The position numbers were made by a program, and so were the translations under genes. The notes under the pieces were generated by a model. That model was given only the letters and a program-made list of their open reading frames with translations, had not been told where the DNA came from and did not search any database. A stretch of DNA of 64,000 bases, from positions 112,696 to 176,695 of the forward strand of contig JANBPU010000016.1 in assembly GCA_027575805.1 (NCBI GenBank). Direction: 5' to 3'. This DNA comes from Mycoemilia scoparia (Eukaryota > Kickxellomycota > Kickxellomycetes > Kickxellales > Kickxellaceae). Shown here piece after piece: positions 10,927 through 22,173 of this stretch; the stretch's first letter is position 1; each line of letters begins with the position of its first letter.

Positions 10927-13170
10927 ATGGGCCAGGATCCAAAGCATTACGACCATGATACTCAATACCAGCAACAACAGCAGCAACGGCAATCACCTCG
11001 GCCTGCAGGAATGGATAGAGCCGGTAACAATGTAGCCCTGACATATAATCCAAACCACCACTTGCAAACAAGAAATATCATTTCGCGAGCATTATATCAG
11101 ATATTCCCAAGCTTAAACCATATTCCATTAATTTCCCGACTATTCCAACCATGGGTACCAGCACTAAGCGATAGTGACATCGCTATCCTAGGACTTAATC
11201 AAACCACAGAAGGTGGAAATGATAGACATAATAATAGAATCGCTTACGCCGGTTCTGGCAGAGCCATAGTATTTGAAAGTGGGGGCGGCGGTCGCCGCCG
11301 ACAAGCACCAAGAAGGGCTAACGAAATATTTTATAACCAAGATAACAGCGGAGGTCCCTCTTTGTTTGCCAAGTTTCAGCAAGAAGTTGGTGGTGGTGCT
11401 ACCAGCTGTAGTAGCAGTGGTGGGACAATAAAAGGTTCCAGGTCAACATCCAGACTAAGAAGAAGGTTTTCAAAGGATAGCGGACACAGCCTTAACGAAC
11501 TGCCTGCTGTTGGCGACGCACTAGAAGATGAGACACTAATGGACGAATTTTCTGAATCTGAAGATGACAGCGATTCTTTGCTCGAATTTTCAGGTGATAT
11601 GGAGGGTATAGCTGAATTGCAAGAAAAAATCAAGGCCCAGGAAAGGAAATTGATTTATAAGCAAGAAAGGATTAACCAGCATATAGCCCAGCTGAATACG
11701 AAAAGAAAGGCATTGATTGATAGATTGGATAGATTGGACTCGGCACTTGGTCTGGTATTGAAGCGGCGAGATATATACGAAAGTCGGCTGTCAAACCTTT
11801 GGAAGTTTGAAAAATCTGCTGAGCAGATACAAAACAGCGGGATTGCTGGCGACCAGGTTATATATGACCCTGGTTTAAATGATGTGATTAGCAATCTCGG
11901 AACCATTGGCGGCGCTAACAGTGATAGTGTTGGCGATGAGGATGATATTGTTGAGGACATTCCTAGATTAAGAAGCCTTGAGAGAGTGATGACCGGCCAT
12001 TATGGCGAATTAACTTCTCTTGATTATGAGTCTACCCTGGGTTTGATTGCTTCTGGTGGCACTGATACTTTTGCCAAAATCTGGAATGCAGATAAAGGAG
12101 ATACCAGGTGTAGCATACAGGGACACAGTGACATTGTAAGATCCACCCGGTTTTTGGATAACAAGATTATAACTGCTTCCAATGATGGCCACATCCGTAT
12201 TTGGGATTTATCTCTCCTCGACTCTGTTCAGCCGCGATCTATAACGCCACTTCCTGGGCAATATGAAGACGAGGATTATCCTTATGGCGATGCTTCCACT
12301 ACCCCTTTAGTATCTCCTTCGATGTGTCGATATGTTCCACCCATGGAGCTCTGCTGTGAGGCAACCTTGATCGGTCACAATGGCGCAATCACTTGCATGC
12401 AAACTGGCGATGGTATTATTGTGTCTGGCGGTGCTGATGGAACAATCCGGGAGTGGGATGTCTTGACTGGCCAGCTCAGTCGCTCCATCGGTGTCGAATG
12501 GGCAACATCTTCTGGAACTAGCGATGAATCATATTTGCAAAAGGCCTATAATGAGGCCAAAATGCGTGGTGGCTCATACAAGCGCCGTTTCCAGGCCGGC
12601 ACAGACAGTGGTGATGGAGGGTATGTTGGAGATCTTCAATTCTTTGGCGCTGCAATGGTAACGGGTACGGTTGATGGAATAGTCAGGCTATGGGACAGAC
12701 GAACAAGTCAAGCGCACCGCGCTCTGCGTGGCCACAAAGATGCCATTACATCTATTAGCTTCAACCAGAATTATATAATAAGCGGATCTCTTGATGGTAC
12801 TGCCTCATTGTGGGATCTTAGAAGTGACCAGCCACTTGGAAAAATAAGTCTTGGTCATGAAATAACATCTGTGCAGCTAAGTGACGTTTCTATGAGCGGC
12901 CACAATGACAATAGGGCGTGGTTTGTAGCAAGAGACAATAAAATATATGGCTGGAATACCAAAAGTCTGGAACTTACTGCTTATGGCTCTGATCGTGGCA
13001 TGAAAAATACGTGCAAGAGTTTCAAAAAGGCAATCTCATCACCATCTGCATTTTCACAAGAATACACTGAACGCTCTTCAGAAAGTCCAGTCATTACAAG
13101 AATAAAGGCCATAGATGGAAATAGGCTCATTACTGGCTCATACGATAGTATAAAGCTGTGGAAGGTATGA
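10927..13170 (+). CDS. MDV1: MDV1/CAF4-like WD40 mitochondrial fission adaptor
   Basis: One 747-residue exon. MDV1/CAF4 link the outer-membrane receptor FIS1 to the dynamin DNM1 and promote mitochondrial division. The N-terminal third is low-complexity with a helical stretch (residues about 45-80). A strongly charged coiled coil rich in Q/E/K/R lies at roughly residues 230-295, the expected dimerisation element. From about residue 355 to the end is a WD40 propeller with repeats ending in AKIWN, IRIWDL, IREWDV, VRLWDR, ASLWDL and a closing IKLWKV. This coiled-coil-then-propeller order is diagnostic of the MDV1/CAF4 pair. Fungi outside yeasts usually have one such gene. The ATG at 10927 opens the frame; an upstream ATG at 10706 is in another frame and ends at 11035. 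Confidence 0.88.
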   Translation: MGQDPKHYDHDTQYQQQQQQRQSPRPAGMDRAGNNVALTYNPNHHLQTRNIISRALYQIFPSLNHIPLISRLFQPWVPALSDSDIAILGLNQTTEGGNDRHNNRIAYAGSGRAIVFESGGGGRRRQAPRRANEIFYNQDNSGGPSLFAKFQQEVGGGATSCSSSGGTIKGSRSTSRLRRRFSKDSGHSLNELPAVGDALEDETLMDEFSESEDDSDSLLEFSGDMEGIAELQEKIKAQERKLIYKQERINQHIAQLNTKRKALIDRLDRLDSALGLVLKRRDIYESRLSNLWKFEKSAEQIQNSGIAGDQVIYDPGLNDVISNLGTIGGANSDSVGDEDDIVEDIPRLRSLERVMTGHYGELTSLDYESTLGLIASGGTDTFAKIWNADKGDTRCSIQGHSDIVRSTRFLDNKIITASNDGHIRIWDLSLLDSVQPRSITPLPGQYEDEDYPYGDASTTPLVSPSMCRYVPPMELCCEATLIGHNGAITCMQTGDGIIVSGGADGTIREWDVLTGQLSRSIGVEWATSSGTSDESYLQKAYNEAKMRGGSYKRRFQAGTDSGDGGYVGDLQFFGAAMVTGTVDGIVRLWDRRTSQAHRALRGHKDAITSISFNQNYIISGSLDGTASLWDLRSDQPLGKISLGHEITSVQLSDVSMSGHNDNRAWFVARDNKIYGWNTKSLELTAYGSDRGMKNTCKSFKKAISSPSAFSQEYTERSSESPVITRIKAIDGNRLITGSYDSIKLWKV

Positions 13171-13681
13171 GCTATCTGACTATCTACAATAACAATAATA
13201 ATAACAATAGGTTTATTGGGTTAGCCAATTATCTAAATCTCTAGATTTTTTACAACAAAGTTCAAGTATAGCCATTATATTATATTATTAAATTGGTATA
13301 ACTAGTTTTGTTTTTACCAAAATTAAATGATCCATAGCTTGTGATCTCTGTATTATGAAAAGCTATTATTGATACTACTACTTTGTCAAGCTAGTCCATT
13401 GTAACAGTAAAAGCAACAGAATGATGTTAAATTATATAGAAACAGCCCGGTTTTATAATTGGCAGAGACTCCTTCAAAGGTCTACCAGAATAATACCTCG
13501 GATACTAGTCAATGATCACTGAAACTCTAGCTAAAGATGTATGTGTTATGGGCTGATCTGCAGGGAATGTATAAAGGTAATTGCCTGTTCCCTTTTGGTA
13601 GAGAACTACTTGCCACTTGATGCAGGGTAGGGGAGTGTGGGTAACAAAACCAAATATGCTTAAAATAAGGAATCATTGCTT
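13171..13681. other. Convergent spacer between MDV1 and OPA3-like gene
   Basis: 511 bp of AT-rich DNA between two stop codons. It starts with an AATAATAACAATA-type run (about 13186-13209). No gene or repeat-family member was seen. Confidence 0.5.
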
Positions 13682-14712
13682 CTATGACTTGAGCTCCGCT
13701 TGCTTCATTCGGAAATATGGATGGTCTGAAGGAATATTGTATTTACTTGCAAGCACCTCATCAATGTTTTGACCGCTTTGGAACTTTTCTAGCATCTCCT
13801 GATCAATTACGCTTGCAGAATGTTCATATGAATCGCTCCAGTGCCGCATCTCCCGGGTCAGCAGTCCACTGACAACCTGCTGAAGAACTCTCAGGTTTTC
13901 TTCAAGCTCAGCAATATCTTCTTTTTGTTCCTTCGTCAAATATTTCAATTGTGAGTTTTCTTCCCTCAATGATTCTGATTCTGCTTCCAGGGTTTCTAAT
14001 CGATCATCAACAAGATTTCGTTGCTTTTTTGCAGAAAGTCTCGATCTAAGCTCGTTTCAAAAATTTCTGCAAGGTTAGAGTTCAGCGCCAAATTGGCATT
14101 GGTTAGAGCATCTGTACATAGAAATTAAAAGCATTTCTTTACCTCTGTTGTTCTGCAAGAATAATAAGTGCAGCCACGCTAAATATGAACGCTTCGCCCA
14201 TGAAATTTGCGCCAGAATCTACGGCCCTATTCAACAAAAATGTAATGACGTTGAGTTGTTTTGGAAGTTTCAAAAGAGCGTATACAGAATGGTATTGCCA
14301 GCAACTTCTTACCTTGCATCATTCAATGGTCGTATGGCATCTGATTTATATCCCAGCACATGCATCTTCCACTGTATCTCTAATCTGTGCGTTGTCTACA
14401 CTCGCAAGTAGTGCGATGAATGTATAAATATTTTGAAGAACTCGCGATAAATTCCAACGCCATTTCTAGTAAACCCAGGAGCTTACCTGGGCAACACCTA
14501 TGCAAAACTTGCGGAACCTTGGATGAGTCTTTGCTTGACTTTTAATCTGGTTAGCGACTATATTTTATGCATTTGTCTTTCTTAGCAGGTATCCTTTTTT
14601 GGAGAGCAGTCCGTTAAATATTGAAATATCACCGTGACCTTCGATATGACAAAAGCTTACCCGGTTTGGCCAATGTCTTTACAAATAGGGATAACAGCTT
14701 GATGCTACTCAT
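13682..14712 (-). CDS. OPA3: OPA3-like mitochondrial protein (5 exons)
   Basis: Exons, in minus-strand order: 14712-14661, 14557-14487, 14395-14313, 14226-14143, 14045-13682. All donors are GTAAGN or GTAAAG and all acceptors are TAG. Phases close to 217 residues. The joined N-terminus starts MSSIKLLSLFVKTLAKP and continues into a NQIKSQAKTHPRFRKF segment. Next is an RPLNDARAVDSGANF segment with GEAFIFSVAALII, then a basic stretch and a long Glu-rich coiled coil. This is the OPA3 pattern (PF07047-type): a hydrophobic anchor in the middle and a C-terminal coil. OPA3 is a mitochondrial membrane protein linked in animals to optic atrophy and 3-methylglutaconic aciduria; its biochemical role is unsettled. 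Exon 5 alone looks like a leucine zipper, which is misleading. The C-terminal tail beyond the coil (about 50 residues) is lineage-specific as far as I can tell. Confidence 0.87.
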
Positions 14713-15415
14713 GGTTCTATACGATCAAGCTTGTTATAGACTAGTATATTGTGTATTATACCAAGGGAATGTATATCCCTTCTGAGAAGTGGTCCAAATA
14801 TTAAGATATAGTGTATATCAACCAAGTAAATGCGAAAGAGCAAGAAAGAAATGGCTGCACTAAAGACCAGAGTGTCGCAAAGATATAATTCCTAACCAGA
14901 TATTTTGTGTGTAATTATACCACCATCATTAAAAGTCACTACCCTGATGTTTCTTGGCAACCAAAAAATTAACAACGAATTTGTGTCAGTAATCTCCACG
15001 GCTTATGGGCTCGCTTGTCACAATTGCAAGTCCCTTTCCAGATCGTTGACTGTAATCAATGCTTATAATCCTTACCAAAGCCAGATGCAACCAATGACTG
15101 GACTGCGGTCAATATAGCCCAAATTACAGGTCTGACCCTACTTGATCATAATCTGATTTATAGGTCCATCAGAAGCAAAAGGTAGATTAGGCTACTGAAA
15201 AGATAATAAAGAGGCTCTAGAGGACCACACAACAAGCATTGGTGGTGGTGGTAGCTGATAATAAAGAGCATAGAGAGAGAGAGAGACTTTTGGTATACCC
15301 ACAGATTTAACAAATTACCTTGGTCTTTTCCTTTCTCGATCTTTATCTCTGTAGTCATTTGCACTTCGTTTTCGACGACGATTGTAAATTTAATAAAGAC
15401 TGTGTTGCAAAAAAG
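14713..15415. promoter_or_regulatory. Divergent promoter region of OPA3-like gene and ATP3
   Basis: 703 bp between two divergent start codons of mitochondrial genes. It contains a GGT/GTG triplet run near 15240-15251 and an AG microsatellite at about 15269-15286. No other gene was seen. Confidence 0.5.
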
Positions 15416-17013
15416 ATGCTTGCCCGCGCTTCCTTCACCCCTTTGACCACTGGTGCCGCTAAGGCCGTCAGGTAAGATATGGTGTTCATATAAAAAGTAA
15501 TCAAGTCAATCGGAATTTAAAAAGAGCAAGGATTTGAGTGTCCCGATCATTTGTGTGGTTTGCAAATGGTAAACTACAATGAAGACAAGAAAGATATTCC
15601 TTAAATCCGCGCTGGCCCAAAACAAATGATAAAAGAGTACTAATTTCCAAATATTACAATTGTTGATTGAACTAGCATTACTGGTAACCAGACTCGTAAC
15701 ATGGCCACACTTAAAGAAAGTAAGTAGCGTTAGCTGGTGGTTATTTGAAGAGGTATATTCCATATATGGACATAGGCTGTTGACTACCTAGTATATGGCG
15801 ATATGATACTAAAATGATCGTTAAAGCTGAACTAATCATATATCTTCTATTTGTTGCTGACCCTTTCCAAATAAACAGTCCAGGGCCGTCTTAAGTCTGT
15901 TACCAACATTTCTAAGATCACAAAGTCTATGAAGATGATTGCATCCACAAAGACTACCCGTGCTCAGCGCGCCATGAATGTTGCTCGTATCTATGGTATC
16001 ACCTCCAACGGTATGTATATAAACTATATTTGCCCACAGAAAATAGCTATCAGAGTTATGTTTCAACAAAAACCCCGGGATCGGTAGCTGACTTACAATA
16101 TAATTTTGCCCACATATGATAACGTTTGTTTAGAGTTCATCAAGCAGGCTGGCATCACCACTCCAGAGAACGCTACCGAACTCGTTGTCGTTTCCTCTTC
16201 CGACAAGGGACTTTGCGGCGGTATCCACTCCTCAGTTTCCCGCTTCACCCGCAGCTACTTGAAGGAGAATGCTGATACCGAACTTGTTGTCATCGGTGAC
16301 AAGGCCAAGGCTCAGCTCCAGCGTCTTTTCCCATCCAACATCAAGCTGAACTTCAACCAGATTGGCAGCTTCACCCCCACCTACGAAGAATCCACTTCGA
16401 TTGCCAACGCTATTTTGAACAACCCTGACATCAAATACGACATCTCCAAGATTGTTTACAACAAATTTGTTTCTGCTATTGCCTATGAAGCTGACACCAT
16501 GGTTTGCCCCAACTCTGTTGAGCAGATCAACGCTGGATCCAACATTAATGCCTACGAAGCTGATGCCGAGATCCTCGAGAACTTGAAGGAATTCTTGTTT
16601 GGCAACCAGGTCTTCTGGGCCCTTGTTGAGGGTCACGCCGCTGAGATGGCTGCCAAGCGTACTGCTATGGAGAACGCTACCAAGAACGCCGGTATGTATA
16701 CTATAGCCATATCTTGCATATAAACTGAAGGCATTCTAGTTCAAACTATAGATATATTATAAAGAAAACACAACTAATTCATTGTTTAAATTTTGTACTC
16801 TTTAGAGGAGATGATCCAGAAGCTCACCTTGACCTACAATCGTGGTCGTCAAGCCCAGATCACCAACGAACTTAGTAAGTACATGAAATTACAAACTAAA
16901 TATCACAATCTTTATTATTGGATATTAAAACATGTGATCAGATGCTAATATACATCAACTTTTTTGATTTCGTTCTTATAGTCGACATTATCACTGGTGC
17001 TTCCGCTTTGTAA
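15416..17013 (+). CDS. ATP3: Mitochondrial F1 ATP synthase subunit gamma (6 exons)
   Basis: Exons: 15416-15471, 15676-15719, 15879-16010, 16134-16691, 16806-16874, 16982-17013. Phases close to 296 residues. Gamma is the rotating central stalk of F1 that couples proton flow to ATP synthesis in the matrix. Exon 1 encodes a typical matrix-targeting start (MLARASFTPLTTGAAKAV). The 44-nt exon 2 supplies NMATLKE, and exon 3 continues QGRLKSVTNISKITKSMKM, the conserved N-terminal helix. The C-terminal helix EEMIQKLTLTYNRGRQAQIT with ITGASAL at the end is the family signature. Codon use in exon 4 is strongly biased to C-ending codons, as expected for a highly expressed gene. Exon 2 acceptor choice (TAG at 15673-15675) was fixed by reading frame. 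Confidence 0.93.
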
Positions 17014-17265
17014 ACAAGCCAAGAAGTATTGTTTCTATGCAGTTAAGGATCGAGCATATCATAAAGACTTTCTATATGATAGCAGCAGCATTTCCTTTAC
17101 CGCATTGCTTATACCTAGATCTTTGCGCTTTAAATACTAAATACATTCAACTATAAAATATTTTCTACTACCAATGATGTTGACTTTGATAAAACACCTG
17201 TTATTGCATATTTGATAAAAAGTATACATATTTATTGTATAGTAGTATAGTGGTATTAGAAACTA

Positions 17266-20200
17266 TTAAACTGCTTTTATCGAGGTAGAGGCAACTGGCA
17301 TGTCATTGGTATTGCTTTCGACATTTTCTTCATCGTCGTCATCGCCATTATTCTTGGCATTAGGGTTGATATCTTCGATCTCTGGGTATTTTTCTAGATC
17401 AATTGTCAAGACCTTGGAGCTATTTACTCTTTGATCACGGTATATTCCAACCAACGACTTGGCCCGCTCATACAACGCATTCTTCAAGGAAATAACAATA
17501 AATTGGAACTCGCTTGGCACGGCACCAGTGTTGCCATTTTTGACATCAGCTTGTTGACTGGCACCCCGTTGCCCTCTGGAATGACTCCGCAAATAATTAG
17601 CCAGCTTGGTCACGTTGACCAGGTCTAGGGCAGCATCAACCTCGTCGAGCACAAAGAACGGCGCTGGTTTAGATGTTTGGATGGCAAATAGCAAAGCCAG
17701 TGCAGCAACGGTCTTTTCACCACCACTGAGCTGATCCATGTCTCTGAATCTTTTTAGAGGAGGTGTTGCGTGGTATTTGATCCCTGCGAGGTACGGCTCG
17801 TCAGTATCTTCAAGAGTCAGGTAGGCTGTTCCACCAAGTGGGAATATAGCTGTTTGGGTTAGCTCTTTATAAACCTTGTCAATGGCCACAGAAACATGGT
17901 TGAAGGTCTCCATGAACTTGCTGAGTCGTCGCTTGCGGACAATTTGGAACTCATCTTTGGCATCTTTTGCCTGGCGTCTAATAGAATTGAACTCTCGCTC
18001 TGTTTCTTGAAGTCTGACTCTGACTTGGTTGAGCCTCTCTCGCGCATGTGGGTTTGGTGTCAATTGTTCAATTTCACTGGAAAGTGACTGCAGCTTTTCC
18101 TGGTATTCTTGGTCCATGTTTTCACTGCCATCAGAACGAGAACGTGTGGGAAGCTTATCGTAGTCGAATTCGGGAGAGTCTGGTGAAGTAGGATCATAGC
18201 CTGGGGCAATGTATCTTCCAACTGAACTTTGTGTAGCCTGTGTGTTGTTGAATGATTGTGATGGCTGGCTGTCTTCCACATCCATAGCATCATCGTTGTC
18301 ATTGGGGACTGTTTGCGATTGTGAAGCAAATGACCCCATGCCCTCCAAAGGAATAGATTTCAGCGATCCAGAAACAAAAGGAAGTTGCACTTCATCCAGC
18401 TTACAACGGCGAAGAACAGTGAATCGATCAGCCAATGCTCTTTCTCTTTCCGATTCCTTTCCAGAAAGTTTCTTTTTAGCCTCGTCAAGAACATTGCGCT
18501 GTAAAGCCAACTCGCGACGAGCTGCTTTCACCATTTCTGTTTCTGCTTCATAGCGCTGCCTGATTTCTGAAAGTTCCTGGTTGTGACTATCAAGTGCTTG
18601 TGTGAGTTGTTTCACTTGTTCATTTAGGGTAGCCAGATCCTCTTCACACTTCTTCAGTTCAGTGCTGTTATTTTCAGCAGAGTGAGCTGCTTGAGCACAC
18701 TTGGATCTTATTGCTTCGAGGTGCTGAGCCTCCACTGCCCTTTGGTTTTCAAGTCGGGACAAAAGCGTCTTTATACGAACACGCTCTTCAGAAATCTTTT
18801 CAACGGCCTGAAGTTGATGCTTTTCATATTCCTGGATGTCGCTGACACCAATTTTCCTACAAAAGTCGGTAAAAATGGATGCAGCTGATACCTTGATTCT
18901 GTCTTCAACTTGAGATAGTTCCCTCTCCAAGCTGTTAACCTCTGTTTGGCTACTTTTGACCTGTGGCTTGAGTTCAGATAATTGCTTCTTTATGTGCGAT
19001 ATCTCGGAATTGATGCCGTCAAGCTTTCTCTGGTTGTTAGAGGCTTCCTCGCTTAGGAGCTGGCATCGCATCTCATAGCCAGTTAGCTTTGCGCGAAGTA
19101 CTTCGTCTCTGCCAGCCCGACGTTTCTGCTGGACAATTGAGTGCAGCTCGGTACCCAGGTGGTCGCGTGCCTGGCGAAGACTCTCAATGTCTTGGACTTC
19201 CCATCTTCTCGTACTGCTTCTACCACGACCGCCGGATACACCGCCGGTCATTAGACCTCCTCTGTGGATGATGGATCCGTCCAGTGCCACAACCTTAACA
19301 TCTTTGTTTTTCTCATAGCAGATTTGTCTGGCTGTCGAGAGAGTATCGCAAACAAGGGTGCTGCCACATACGTAGTGTATAGCAGTTTCTACGCTCGAAT
19401 CAAACTGTAGAACATCAATAGCAAGCTTGGCCCCGGAATGTATCTTGCGAAGACTTCCATCTACCTGTCTTGAAACTAAGGTATCTAAGGGAAGGAATGT
19501 TGCCTGCCCTGCTCTCTGTTCACGCATGTACTCAATGCACTCAATAGCTACACTCTGCGTGTCGACTACTATAGCATCCATATTGCGTCCAAGAACAGTT
19601 GCAACGGCAAGGTCATATTGGCGCTGGGTGGGCTTGCAGAGATCAGAAACACGACCACGAACTCCAGTGAATATGCGACGAAGGGAAGCAACAGTCTCGC
19701 CAAACTTCCTTTCACGCTCACTTTCTCTTTGGTCAGCACGTACCTGAGACAGTTTGTTAAGAGTGTCAGTAAGTTTTTCGTTGAGTTCGATCTCAGTTTG
19801 GCTTAACCTTTCGTACTCTTTCTTGGCATTGTCTATATCTTTACGAACATCCTTCATGTCATCTTGAACTGAAGAAATGTCACTGCTTATCTTTGACTTT
19901 ATTAAATCAGCTGCCCTCTTGGACTCTTTGAGCAAATTCTGCCTTTCCTCCAAGGCTTCAGCTTTCTCCTTAAGCTGACCAAGATTTGCATTGGAGACCT
20001 TAAGCTGACGTGTCAGGGCATCACGGCGGTTTCCGTCACCAGATGTTTGCTTGTTTAACTCCTCTTTCAGTCTTGAGTACTCAGCAAGGCTTTGTTGGTC
20101 AAGCTTCATATTCTTGCGTTCTTGGTGAGCTCTCCATTGCTCTTCAAAGCGACTCTCTGCGTCCTTGACTTTGCTGATATCCTTGTCCAATGAAGCCACT

Positions 20201-21352
20201 ACTGTGTCCTGGTTATTTTGCTCCTTCAACACTTGATCATAACTATCTTGGAACCTTCCGACCTTTTTGTTCATTAGAGAAATCTTTTCTGACAAGCTGA
20301 TAATATTCGGTTGTTGGTCTTCAATTTTCTTTTCAAGAAGCTTGATCTGGCGCTCCTTGCGAGATATTTCCTTAAATGTGCGAGCTTGCTGCTTACGCTT
20401 CTCAAGAGTGGTAGCGTCAGCCTCTTCAACTGCATTCTGGGCCATCTGGACCTCTGTGTTTTGTATGGACTGTATATCTTGATCAAGACTGTTTATATTC
20501 TGCTCTGAGTGGAATAGCTTCCACAAAGCATATTCTGCCACCAGCTTATGTTTTTCGGTGCGCTTTTTCTCAAACAACTCCAGTTGGTTCTTTTCTTCAG
20601 CAACAGCACGCATTTCATTGGTAACTGTTTTCTTTTTGTTAAATGCATAAGATAGCTTTTCCGCCAAAGCCTCGTGCTTTATCTTGAGCTCTTCATATTG
20701 GGGACGGAAGCTCCAGGACCCACTAACTTGTTCAATCAATCTAGTCAAATCCTTGGGCGACTGGGATGCCACGGCCTCGACATCGCCTTGGAATACCAAA
20801 AAGTTTCTTGCGCTGACTAAGATCTGTTGGTGCTCTAACTTCTTGTTGTATACTTGGTAGGTTACCTGCTTCCCATCAAGAAGGTATTCGCTACCACCGG
20901 CTGGGTTGATTCTGCGCTCGAATCGAATTTCACTTCCTTCGTTGTCCTCGTACACAGCCAAAACTGAGGCACTCCGTTCCTGGTATGGCTGCTCTTTTCC
21001 TTCAGGACCTCTTGTTCCTCTATATATCAAGTCACGCAACTGTGTAGAACGAAGCTGAGAAGATCTGATGCCAAGAACAAAACTAATAGCATCCATCAAA
21101 TTCGATTTTCCTATTCAATATCAGATATATACGGTTTATATAATGTTCCTGATTACGGGTTTTAAAAAATCTAGTGCTAAATGATAGCCACCGATCTTTT
21201 TGAGTACTTTATGCTGCTAGTATAAACTCATATTAAAACCTACCTGCGCCATTTGGACCAATGACTGAGGTAAACGAAGTAAAGGGGCCAATTACTTGGC
21301 GACCATGGTAGGACTTGAAATTCTCAACCTCTATCCTTTTAAGTTGACCCAT
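17266..21352 (-). CDS. SMC1: Cohesin subunit SMC1 (2 exons)
   Basis: Exon 1 is 21352-21244, exon 2 21110-17266; the 133-bp intron splits the Walker A motif (GPNGAG/GKSN). The product is 1317 residues. SMC1 pairs with SMC3 to form the cohesin ring that holds sister chromatids together. Visible parts: N-terminal ATPase half with Walker A, long coiled coil, hinge (about residues 510-680, with [11 protein letters not shown] and a GG-rich turn GGVSGG), returning coil, ABC signature [15 protein letters not shown] near residue 1162, and Walker [14 protein letters not shown]. The hinge and signature match SMC1 rather than SMC2-4. Before the final head segment there is an acidic, Ser/Thr/Pro-rich insert (about residues 960-1040), which makes it longer than the usual 1220-1260 residues. 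Confidence 0.95.
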
Positions 21353-22173
21353 GGATTTTGGCAATTTACGATTTAATAAAGAAATATATCTGGCTTTAAA
21401 AAGACAAAAGTAAGGGTCATGCTAGAAGTGCCAGTGTGTTTATATGAAGCTTGTTGTCACCATTGTCTGCACAAACTTGAAACGTGTCGTATTCGTGATA
21501 CTGATGCGTGATTTAATTTTTATTTTGACAGTTTGGAGCCATGGCTAATCCTCAAAAAGCAAGCAATACTTTGTTTAAGCCTAAAGCAAGTATTCCACAC
21601 ACATACACACGCCAATCAACTCAATCTTTGCTGAGACTTTAACCTTTCAAAGAAAGAGAAGGTTGTGTTATCTATGGTGCATAAGAATCACTCATTTTAG
21701 TCCCAGCAATAAATGTCAAGGTTTGGAAATAAACTCTCTCAATGGCTTTGCCCATACATTCCTCTTGAATTTTGATCCACCAAATGTGAGCAATAACTTT
21801 AAGATGTCACCTGTATATTGTTCAATGGTTAGATCATTGCAGTTAAGTATTCTCAAAAGCTACTAAAACAAAGTGCATGAGTTGATAGAATACTGAGTGG
21901 ATGTAAATCAAATTACTCTATTCGTCCAAACTAGAGATATAAAATCATCAAACATGCAGAGAATAGATGATAATATACGCCGGTTGAAACACTATAAATA
22001 CAAAGCGTGGGGGAGGGGTCGATAGAGCCCTTCTCACGAACTTTTTTGTAGGATTTTGACAAACAGTTCATAAAGCTACAAGGGACTCTTATATAATCAA
22101 AACAAAAAACTGTGTTTACAACAGCCAGCTATACACACTCAGGACCAGAAACAGTCAGGAAGTGAATGCCGAA
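21353..22173. other. Spacer between SMC1 and a small membrane-protein gene
   Basis: Holds the SMC1 promoter on the left and the promoter of the gene at 22174 on the right, with a TATA-like CTATAAATA near 21991-21999. At 21541 an ATG in good context (GAGCCATGG) opens a 33-codon frame starting MANPQKASNTLFKPKA. It is preceded by a possible 3' splice site and followed by a weak possible donor, so a small spliced gene is possible, but I could not assemble one. Confidence 0.4.

Noticed and set aside
10927..13170. Generic F-box/WD40 or TAF5-like protein
   Set aside because: There is no F-box or LisH domain; the central coiled coil followed by the propeller is the MDV1/CAF4 arrangement.
13682..13969. 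bZIP transcription factor suggested by a Leu/Glu-rich coil
   Set aside because: Joining four upstream exons gives a full OPA3 protein with its hydrophobic anchor; no DNA-binding basic region with the N-x7-R pattern is present.
16106..16723. A 205-residue stand-alone protein
   Set aside because: It is exon 4 of ATP3 with intron sequence read through at both ends; splice sites and the gamma-subunit match fix the exon at 16134-16691.
21541..21642. Small ribosome-biogenesis-like gene starting MANPQKASNTLFKPKA
   Set aside because: The start resembles short basic nucleolar proteins, but no second exon with a fitting sequence could be assembled, so it is only mentioned in the spacer entry.
22162..22173. 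GTG start for the membrane protein
   Set aside because: Non-ATG starts are rare in fungal nuclear genes; the ATG at 22174 was used.
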